64,000 nucleotides of DNA, taken from the NCBI GenBank assembly GCA_031373665.1, contig JANMMZ010000029.1, positions 21,757-85,756 of the forward strand, read 5' to 3'. The notes under the pieces were generated by a model that searched no databases, was not told the DNA's origin, and saw only the letters and a program-made list of their open reading frames with translations. Source of the DNA: M3007 sp031373665. GTDB taxonomy: Bacteria; Bacteroidota; Bacteroidia; Chitinophagales; Saprospiraceae. A program made the position numbers and the translations under genes. Each line of letters starts with the position of its first letter. Positions within the stretch are counted from its first letter, which is position 1. Of this stretch, positions 24,684 through 31,644 are shown piece after piece.

Positions 24684-26921
24684 CTATTTTACCTTCAACC
24701 GAACACCCAAAAATAGTCGAGCCTTTTGTATCGGTGCATAGTTGTAAGAAGGGTCAAAAGTGTATCTATTGGGATTATTTACGTTGATTTGCTTATCAAA
24801 CGGATCAAAAGCACGCATGATGACATCTTCCTTGGGGACAAAATTGAAAATATTTTTTATCCCACCGTATATTTCTATGCCTCTATTCCAAGTCTTAGTG
24901 ACCTGAAAATTACTGATGTTAAAAAATGGGGAACGGCTCGGTCGGTAATCGTTGGGTAATGTCGGCAAGAGCATAGAGCTATTGATGTATCCATTGAAGT
25001 CAAAATTCAGATGCGACTTCGGCAACATATAAGAAAGTGAATAATTACCCGTAAAATTAGGGGTTTGGATTTGTGCCTGCTTAGTGCCATTTTCATGAAT
25101 ATACGATTGCAAATACGTGCCGCCAATAGTAGATTTAATGTGCCTTCCGATTGTCCAATCAGAATTTAAGGAAACACCATAATTATCGGCGAACCCTTGC
25201 AAGTTGTCGTATATTATTTTTTCAGAATCGGTTAGGTAGTCCGCAATGATCTTGTTGTTGTAATAGGTATAAAATAAACTGATATCAAAATTGACAAAAC
25301 CATTTGGAATCGTTTGAAAACGGGTAAAATTGACATTGCCATTCCACGACCTTTCAGGCTGCAATGCATCAATGAATACCACGCTTCTACCACCTGTCAG
25401 CGCAGCGTGGTCTTCGCTATATACATTAACGACCCTGAAACCATTGCCAGCATTGACTCGAAGGGCATTGAAATCATTGAATTTATATTTTGCACCCAAT
25501 CGTGGTGAAATAATAGACCCATGAACGTTGCTATAATCGTATCGTGCGCCCATGATCAGTTTCCATTTGTCGTTTGGCGATATTTCATCTTGCAAAAATC
25601 CACCCGTCAGGGTTTTTTCCTGCGGCACATTTACTGTATTTTCGGCATTGGCAGTGACGGGGGTGTTATCGTCGTAAAAGGTGTATCTATGCCCAATACC
25701 AACCAATAAATCATGTTTTTTGCTTATTTTTTTATCCCAAATGAACTGCCCAAACACGATGTTTTGGTCAGCAAGGTATTGTGTGGTGCCATAATAACTG
25801 TCTTGAATGTGGCGATTGGCAGAAAAATTAAACATCACTTTTTCACTTTCAATCGGTAATTGATAATTGGCAATAAGTTCGTACCGGTTCGTAAAAATAC
25901 TTTCGCCATATATACTATCCGTCCCCCTGAATTCAGGTGTATATTGCATTTCACCGCCAAAACGGTCTTCGGTTACGTACCGAAAAGCAATATCGGCTTT
26001 TCGGTTATTTTTGCGATCAAAAGACCATTTATTGAAAATTGACAAGCGTTTTGCCAGCGTTACATCCGTGAAATTATCCTTATTAATGTCAAATCTTTCA
26101 TTGAAATAAAAATAATTGGCGCTCAAAACACTGTGCGCTTTTTTGCCAACACTGAAACCCGTTGCAATATCGGTATTCATTTCTTGATAAGAAGTGGTAC
26201 TCAAATCAAGCGACAATTTAGGAACAGATTTAGGGTTTTTCGTAATCACATTGATGATGCCACCCATGGCTTCCGACCCATACAAAGCGGCCGCTGGGCC
26301 TTTGACAATTTCGATGCGTTCAACAATCGAATTGGGAATACCACTCAGCCCATAAACCGTTGAAAGTCCACTCACAATCGGCATATTATCTATCAAAACC
26401 ATCGTATAAGGCCCTTCCATTCCATTGATGTGAATATCGCCCGTATTACAAACGCTGCATTGCAATTGCGGACGTACACCATTGACACTCGCCATGGCTT
26501 CAAACAATGAGGGCGTAGGGTTGCGCTCAAAATACTTAGGGCTAAATATCTCGACAGGTACTACGCTTTCTGATTTTCGCATCTCTTTCAGTGAACCCGT
26601 AACAACCACGATATTTAATGTATTCGTTTCTAATTCAATCGTCGCAGTTGACTTTTCGATTGAAAACTCAATTTCTTGACTGTGTTTTTCATAACCAACA
26701 AACGAAACCTCTACCATGTGTTTGCCTACCGTTACGCCTTTGATGCGTGCCGTACCCATCTCATCCGTTGTTGACCCTATTTTGATCAAAGGAAAATAGA
26801 CACTAGCAAAACCAATCGGCTGATTTTCAGACGACACTTTAATCGTTACCTCCATTGTTTGAGATAGCAAATGGCTGAAATTGGTTGCTAATATGAATAT
26901 GATAAGGCGTAATTTTTGCAT
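24684..26921 (-). CDS. TonB-dependent receptor with carboxypeptidase-like N-domain, iron/siderophore type
   Basis: 745 aa. Signal peptide, CarboxypepD-reg-like domain (about 23-105, IGFASVYFPLIKIGSTTDEMGTARI region), then a plug with the conserved QCSVCNTGDIHINGMEGPYT and GLSTVYGLSGIP segments and KGPAAALYGSEAMGGIINVI, followed by a barrel. Receptors with the CNTGDIHINGMEGP segment are common in Bacteroidota and usually annotated as ferric-chelate or siderophore receptors; the substrate is not provable here. A palindromic Fur-like box lies in the promoter. Monocistronic: convergent with the barrel gene and isolated upstream by a dispersed repeat. Confidence 0.9.
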   Translation of the reverse strand: MQKLRLIIFILATNFSHLLSQTMEVTIKVSSENQPIGFASVYFPLIKIGSTTDEMGTARIKGVTVGKHMVEVSFVGYEKHSQEIEFSIEKSTATIELETNTLNIVVVTGSLKEMRKSESVVPVEIFSPKYFERNPTPSLFEAMASVNGVRPQLQCSVCNTGDIHINGMEGPYTMVLIDNMPIVSGLSTVYGLSGIPNSIVERIEIVKGPAAALYGSEAMGGIINVITKNPKSVPKLSLDLSTTSYQEMNTDIATGFSVGKKAHSVLSANYFYFNERFDINKDNFTDVTLAKRLSIFNKWSFDRKNNRKADIAFRYVTEDRFGGEMQYTPEFRGTDSIYGESIFTNRYELIANYQLPIESEKVMFNFSANRHIQDSYYGTTQYLADQNIVFGQFIWDKKISKKHDLLVGIGHRYTFYDDNTPVTANAENTVNVPQEKTLTGGFLQDEISPNDKWKLIMGARYDYSNVHGSIISPRLGAKYKFNDFNALRVNAGNGFRVVNVYSEDHAALTGGRSVVFIDALQPERSWNGNVNFTRFQTIPNGFVNFDISLFYTYYNNKIIADYLTDSEKIIYDNLQGFADNYGVSLNSDWTIGRHIKSTIGGTYLQSYIHENGTKQAQIQTPNFTGNYSLSYMLPKSHLNFDFNGYINSSMLLPTLPNDYRPSRSPFFNISNFQVTKTWNRGIEIYGGIKNIFNFVPKEDVIMRAFDPFDKQINVNNPNRYTFDPSYNYAPIQKARLFLGVRLKVK

Positions 26922-26961
26922 CTTTTAATAATTTTTGAAATTGTAAAACACAATTTAAGTG

Positions 26962-26999
26962 CAAAGATAGTTTATTTTTAGGCTAGTCTAAATTTATTT
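26962..26999 (-). promoter_or_regulatory. Promoter and palindromic Fur-like box of the TonB receptor
   Basis: A leftward -7 element TATCTTTG lies at 26962-26969. Immediately behind it, TTTAGGCTAGTCTAAA (26977-26992) is a palindrome with one mismatched base pair, inside an AT-rich context. A repressor bound here would cover the -33 region. It shares the AGxCTA core with the box at 23110-23132. Confidence 0.55.
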
Positions 27000-27110
27000 T
27001 TAAATTATTTAAATTATTTTATTTAATATGACTAAATGTTGAGGTGTAGCCGCTCAAAAAAACTATGCCGCCCTCGTATGTCAATGTCGTCAAGTTAAGG
27101 TTGTTTGTCA

Positions 27111-27320
27111 CGTTGAATAATACCTTCAATTCCGCATTTTTTTACTTGCTAAGTTTCGCGGATTATGTTATCTTTCCCTTCCCGCGATCTGTCATGTCGC
27201 AACGTAGTGGAGACATCTACACAAGATACCCAACTGATAAAGCAACATAAATACTTGATTATCAGTTAGTTTGACTTGTGTAGTTGTCTCCGTTTCTCTA
27301 CGATAGACCGAGGGAGAGCG
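27111..27320. repeat. Dispersed 210-bp hairpin-forming repeat, copy 1
   Basis: Extended similarity to the reverse complement of 60660-60882, including long identical runs such as GTGGAGACATCTACACAAGA and AAATACTTGAT. The right half is a large imperfect inverted repeat (TGTCATGTCG at 27190, arms meeting near 27250); in this copy the outer right arm has decayed (GATAGACC). No open frame. It separates the TonB-receptor promoter from an esterase remnant. Confidence 0.8.
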
Positions 27321-27357
27321 TGGTTTCAATACCGTCTGTCCTATCCTGTGTAATATA

Positions 27358-27816
27358 GTGAAAAGGCGCAAATTTTCTTCCCCTAAAGGTAAGCAGTTAC
27401 GAGATGTAATCCATAGTGCAGGTGCACACCTTGTTTATTTGACTGGAACAAGCAATTTGTTCTTGCCAATAAGAAGTATCCCGCTTAATATCATAAAAGG
27501 TGTTGCAAGTATTGACACGGAAGGTTATGACGTGGCTTTTCAATGCAACGACAACAATACTACTTATTTGAATGCTTTTGGCAATACGAACACGAATTGG
27601 GTGCAAGCCTCTCCGATAAGTCAACTGGTATTAGGAACACCTTATCCTAAGTTTTTTGTGGCTAAACGGGGAACTGTACAAAGAATAGCCATTTCAGACG
27701 CTTTCATTTCTTACCAAACATCAATGAACGTCTTTTCAAAGAGGCCGACCTTTGTGCTGTTAATAATATACCAGTCGAATAATCAGATCACTTTATCGAA
27801 AAACAATTGCGTATAG
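27358..27816 (+). pseudogene. Remnant of an alpha/beta-hydrolase (BD-FAE-type esterase) gene
   Basis: 152-codon frame lacking an esterase N-terminus. Residues about 19-28 (IHSAGAHLVYL) match the nucleophile elbow GHSAGAHL of BD-FAE-like esterases, and IKGVASIDTEGYDVAF about 45-60 matches the following IKGVxSLDxxGYD segment. The upstream third carrying the oxyanion region is absent and the dispersed repeat occupies that position. The C-terminus (after 120) drifts out of family similarity, and a +1 frame (RRFHFLPNINERL) is also open, consistent with decay by frameshift. It has a non-family basic start (MKRRKFSSP). Probably not expressed as an enzyme. Confidence 0.5.
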
Positions 27817-27870
27817 TCATAATTTTAATACTTTTGTTGTTATTTGAAAAATTTAAACAAAAGTGTAGAT

Positions 27871-28500
27871 ATGATTGCGGAAAAGAGCACTGTCTTATTG
27901 AAATCTACTGATATGGAAGCAGCGAAACTGGATATTAGCCGCTATTTGCGCCTTTCCGGTATGCTCAACGAGACTGAAATTCAGACAATTGGTCAAATGA
28001 TGCAAATAAAAACCTTTAAAAAAGGCACTTTTTTGCTGAGAGAAGGACAAGTTGCTTCGTACTCTTATTTTAACTTGAAAGGCTGCGTCAGAGAGTATTT
28101 CTTGAAAGATGGGGAAGAAAAGACGATTAGTTTTTATACAGAAGGCGATGCTGTTGGTTCAACCAGTAGTTATGTATTACGGATTCCTTCTAAGCATTAC
28201 TTAGAGTGTATCGAAGATACGACCCTCACCGTCATGACTTACGAAAACGATAGGAAAGTGAATACACTTTTTCCGAGATTAGCAACCATGTGTTCTTCAA
28301 AAACAGAAGAGCAGTTGGGCGCTTATAGAGACATTGCAGCCGATTACATGGTTTCTACGCCCGAAGAACGGTATTTAAAATTAGTAAAAATTCGGCCTGA
28401 TTTATTGGATCGAGTGCCACAATATCAATTGGCGAGTTATATTGGCGTTACGCCCGAATCGTTGAGCCGGATTCGCAATCGGCTGCGCTCGACTGGCTAA
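27871..28500 (+). CDS. Crp/Fnr-family transcriptional regulator (paralogue 3)
   Basis: 209 aa from ATG 27871 (MIAEKSTVLL); a TTG at 27844 could add nine residues. Cyclic-nucleotide-binding-like beta-roll (GTFLLREGQVASYSYFNLKGCVREYFLKDGEE region, about 55-90) and C-terminal HTH with YQLASYIGVTPESLSRIRNRL. It lies 61 bp upstream of the MDR oxidoreductase gene on the same strand and probably controls it. No redox cysteine cluster is present. Confidence 0.88.
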   Translation: MIAEKSTVLLKSTDMEAAKLDISRYLRLSGMLNETEIQTIGQMMQIKTFKKGTFLLREGQVASYSYFNLKGCVREYFLKDGEEKTISFYTEGDAVGSTSSYVLRIPSKHYLECIEDTTLTVMTYENDRKVNTLFPRLATMCSSKTEEQLGAYRDIAADYMVSTPEERYLKLVKIRPDLLDRVPQYQLASYIGVTPESLSRIRNRLRSTG

Positions 28501-28561
28501 TAGACTTGATGAAATGGGGTACTGTTTGTAGCAAGTCTAATCACTATTAAATTAAAAAAAA

Positions 28562-29530
28562 ATGACGTCTGCTGTCTATACCAAATACGGTACACCCGAA
28601 GTAGTAACCATCCAAGAGGTGGATAAACCCACACCCAAGGACAACGAGGTGCTGGTAAAAGTACATGCAACATCTGTCAATCGGACAGATTGCGGTTTTA
28701 GAAGCGGCAAGCCCTACATCGTTAGGCTTTTCAGCGGACTGTTAAAACCTACCCAAACGATATTGGGGAGTGATTTTGCGGGTGAAGTCGAAGCCATGGG
28801 TGCGGCAGTCCAATCATTCAAAAAAGGTGATTCTGTTTTCGGGTTTCATCCCGATATTTTTGGCGCACACGCCCAGTATTTGTGCCTGCCCGAATCTGCT
28901 TCATTCACCAGAAAGCCCGCAAATTTGACTTTTGAAGAAGCGGCTGCCATCTGTGAAGGGGCGCACTATGCTATGAATTATCTGAAAGAAATAGATTTTA
29001 CACGGCAAAAGAAAATACTCATCAACGGCGCAACGGGGGCCATCGGCAGTGCTGCTGTCCAATTGGCCAAACATTTTGGGGCAGAAGTAACAGCCGTTTG
29101 CAACACCAAAAACGTGGCTTTAATAAAATCATTGGGAGCCGATACCATCATTGATTATCAAAAAGAAGATTTTACGCAGTGCGGCAAAATGTTTGATGTC
29201 GTACTGGATGCGGTAGGGAAATCTACATTTTTTAAGTGTAAAAAAATACTCAACCCGGGTGGTATCTATTTCTCAACGGAATTTGGCCCTTATTATCAGA
29301 ACATTGTTTTGCCGTTGTGGACATCTTTGGTTGGAGATAAAAAAATGATGTTTCCAATACCCAGACACAGCAAAAAGGAAGTCACGTTTTTTAAAGAACT
29401 GATTGAAAGCGGTCAATATAAACCTGTCATTGACAGGCGTTATCCATTGGAACAAATACAAGAAGCGTATCGCTTTGTTGAAACGGGCGAAAAAACAGGG
29501 AGTGTTATCATTACGGTGGCGCATTCGTAA
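28562..29530 (+). CDS. Zinc-independent MDR oxidoreductase (quinone-oxidoreductase-like)
   Basis: 322 aa, normal length for the family. GroES-like N-terminal domain (about 20-110, VHATSVNRTDCGFRSG and GSDFAGEVEAMG) and Rossmann domain with the NAD(P) motif INGATGAIGSAAVQLAKHFGAEV (near 153-175). The catalytic and structural zinc Cys/His sets of classical alcohol dehydrogenases are absent, as in quinone oxidoreductases and enoyl reductases. It likely reduces an enone or quinone with NADPH in the cytoplasm. Adjacent Crp/Fnr gene on the same strand. Confidence 0.85.
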   Translation: MTSAVYTKYGTPEVVTIQEVDKPTPKDNEVLVKVHATSVNRTDCGFRSGKPYIVRLFSGLLKPTQTILGSDFAGEVEAMGAAVQSFKKGDSVFGFHPDIFGAHAQYLCLPESASFTRKPANLTFEEAAAICEGAHYAMNYLKEIDFTRQKKILINGATGAIGSAAVQLAKHFGAEVTAVCNTKNVALIKSLGADTIIDYQKEDFTQCGKMFDVVLDAVGKSTFFKCKKILNPGGIYFSTEFGPYYQNIVLPLWTSLVGDKKMMFPIPRHSKKEVTFFKELIESGQYKPVIDRRYPLEQIQEAYRFVETGEKTGSVIITVAHS

Positions 29531-29682
29531 GCAAATGGCGTAAAACCTCTAGGTAAAAGCCTTGTATTCATAAACTTTATTATACCCCGTATAAATACCT
29601 GTTTTTTTAAACACGTATTTATACGCTTACTCAGGTCTAATTCGCTCCCGACCTTTGTGGAAATATTTCAATATACATTTAT

Positions 29683-30072
29683 ATGATATCATTGTATTCC
29701 ACATGGTGGGTTAAGCCAGGAAAAGAACAAATTTTGCAGCCAGCACTGGAAAACCTTGCAAGGGATGTAGAAAGACATGAGAAAGGTACTTTGATGTATC
29801 TCGTACATGCGCCTCGATATGATTTTCCACCAATAGAAAAAGGCAAAAAAGCCATCATATCTGAGCCTATGGCTCGCCCTGGAACACTTATTTTTGTAGA
29901 AAAGTATGAAAGTTGGGAGGCCTTTAAAACTCATTTATATGGCCCTTATTTCAAAGCATTTGTAAAGGAAAACAAATCCCTGTTTGTCCTTGGTCACGAT
30001 AATGAACCCTTTGTACAGGTGGTGTTTTTGGATGAAGAAACTGGATTTATTCGGAGACAAATTCAGGAATAG
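29683..30072 (+). CDS. ABM-domain protein (putative quinol monooxygenase family)
   Basis: 129 aa. Ferredoxin-like ABM fold pattern: an opening strand (MISLYSTWWVKPGKEQ), a helix (LENLARDVERHEKGTLMYLVH), then FVEKYESWEAFKTHLYGPYFKAF, the usual Y-x-x-x-x-A-x-x-x-H segment. Members are small cofactor-free monooxygenases or detoxification proteins acting on quinols and reactive carbonyls; the activity here is untested. Independent start: 152 bp after the oxidoreductase gene. Confidence 0.75.
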   Translation: MISLYSTWWVKPGKEQILQPALENLARDVERHEKGTLMYLVHAPRYDFPPIEKGKKAIISEPMARPGTLIFVEKYESWEAFKTHLYGPYFKAFVKENKSLFVLGHDNEPFVQVVFLDEETGFIRRQIQE

Positions 30073-30284
30073 TATCAAGATGCTCAATCCCACATAGCCC
30101 TCCAAATTTATACCCCATATTTACCCGGTTCCCTTCAAATCCCTTTCTATTCAACCAGATTGGGCAATGCCAATATATTGGGTACAGTAGCAATACGGAT
30201 GGGGTGCAAATGGAACATAAGAATCAACTATTTCAGCACCTGATTTCACATCAGGAATTACAGTCATGTTTTAATTATTTCAAA

Positions 30285-31541
30285 ATGAAAAATATTTTAT
30301 GCTTGGTACTACTCGTTACCACTTTTGCTTTTTTTTATTCTTGTGGCCCCAGTAGTCACGATACTTCCGATCAGGTAAAAGCCGCCAATAAAAAGGTATT
30401 GGTACTTTCCATTGATGGCGGAGGTATCAAAGGAATACTACCCGCTTATATTTTGACCCAAATTGAACAGGCTATGGATGGCAAGCAGGCCTACCAACTG
30501 TTTGATGTCATTGGCGGCACCTCTACAGGTGGCATCATTTCTCTGGGATTAACGACCCCATACGGTACGAATGGCGTCCCAAGAACGGCTACTCAGGTGC
30601 TCGACTTTTACATGAAGGACTGCGGAGAAATATTTTATACAAATAGGCAAAAGTATAGTTATTGGCCTCATCCTACATATGGGCCATCCTACTATGCAGA
30701 TTCTTCAGGCCACGGTGTGGAAGCATTTTTGAGAGATATATTTGGCAACCTGAGTTTGGCAGAGGCTGAACAAATGCTACCAAATAAAAAGGTTAAACAA
30801 GTATTTACAACATCATACCTCGTAAATAGCACGGGTGGAAATATCAGTGATCCCAAAATGGGAACTGATTTTGGCCCTTATTTATTCAACTGGTATGATG
30901 CTAAAACAAAAGGCCGTCCACAAAATTATTTTCTATGGGAAGCTGCCCGCGCTACCAGTGCTGCGCCTGGGTATTTTCCTCTTGCTAATGTAGGTGGAGG
31001 CGCAAATGGCAGGTCACCTGCTGCTGAAAAATGGGCTATTGATGGTGGTGTTATGTCAAATGATCCGGCCATGTGGGCTGTTACTGAATGCTTGAGGACA
31101 GGCATAGCAAAGAATATAAATGATATAGTTGTCATTTCGTTGGGTTGTGGCCTTGACAAATTCAATGGTGGTATTAATGTTGACCAGGTAGGAGCAAACG
31201 ATCAAAAAGGGCAACAATATGGTTTTTGGGGTACTGTCACTTGGGGTTCGCCTGAAATAACTACGAACCTAGCTGGTCAACCACAACTAGTTCCAGCAGC
31301 GCTGTCAACGGCGCTATATGCCAACCAATTTGTTCCAGACAATCAACTACAAAGATTGGCCGCCGCTAATACCGGATTTCAATACATCAGGGTTCAGTTA
31401 GAATTACCGTCCACTTTGCTTGCCATGGATAATTGCCAAAATACCAGTGCTTTACAATCTTTTGCAAGCAAATATTTTACCGCCCCAGAAGGGCAGGGAA
31501 AGTTGCGCGACATTGTAACGGCTATTAAAACCAACTTGTAG
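30285..31541 (+). CDS. Patatin-like phospholipase lipoprotein
   Basis: 418 aa from ATG 30285, which opens a lipoprotein signal (MKNILCLVLLVTTFAFFYSC); the longer frame from 30204 has a hydrophilic 27-residue lead without RBS support. Patatin hallmarks are intact: oxyanion-hole DGGGIKG near residue 46, nucleophile elbow GTSTG with Ser80, and the catalytic-dyad motif DGG with Asp253. These enzymes are Ser-Asp acyl hydrolases that release fatty acids from phospholipids or glycolipids. The lipobox predicts a periplasmic or outer-membrane location. A terminator hairpin follows, then the lipoxygenase-like gene 103 bp downstream. Confidence 0.9.
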   Translation: MKNILCLVLLVTTFAFFYSCGPSSHDTSDQVKAANKKVLVLSIDGGGIKGILPAYILTQIEQAMDGKQAYQLFDVIGGTSTGGIISLGLTTPYGTNGVPRTATQVLDFYMKDCGEIFYTNRQKYSYWPHPTYGPSYYADSSGHGVEAFLRDIFGNLSLAEAEQMLPNKKVKQVFTTSYLVNSTGGNISDPKMGTDFGPYLFNWYDAKTKGRPQNYFLWEAARATSAAPGYFPLANVGGGANGRSPAAEKWAIDGGVMSNDPAMWAVTECLRTGIAKNINDIVVISLGCGLDKFNGGINVDQVGANDQKGQQYGFWGTVTWGSPEITTNLAGQPQLVPAALSTALYANQFVPDNQLQRLAAANTGFQYIRVQLELPSTLLAMDNCQNTSALQSFASKYFTAPEGQGKLRDIVTAIKTNL

Positions 31542-31551
31542 ATTAAGGTGT

Positions 31552-31597
31552 GAACCCAGAGATACGTGCTTTCTTTTAAGCAGGTATCTCTGGGTTC
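31552..31597. terminator. Hairpin after the patatin gene
   Basis: GAACCCAGAGATAC and GTATCTCTGGGTTC form a perfect 14-bp stem with an 18-nt loop. There is only a weak T-rich tail, so read-through into the next gene is possible. Confidence 0.65.
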
Positions 31598-31644
31598 TAG
31601 CATTTTCTACAACAAATTTCATTCAAAACGTAACCAACTCAATA

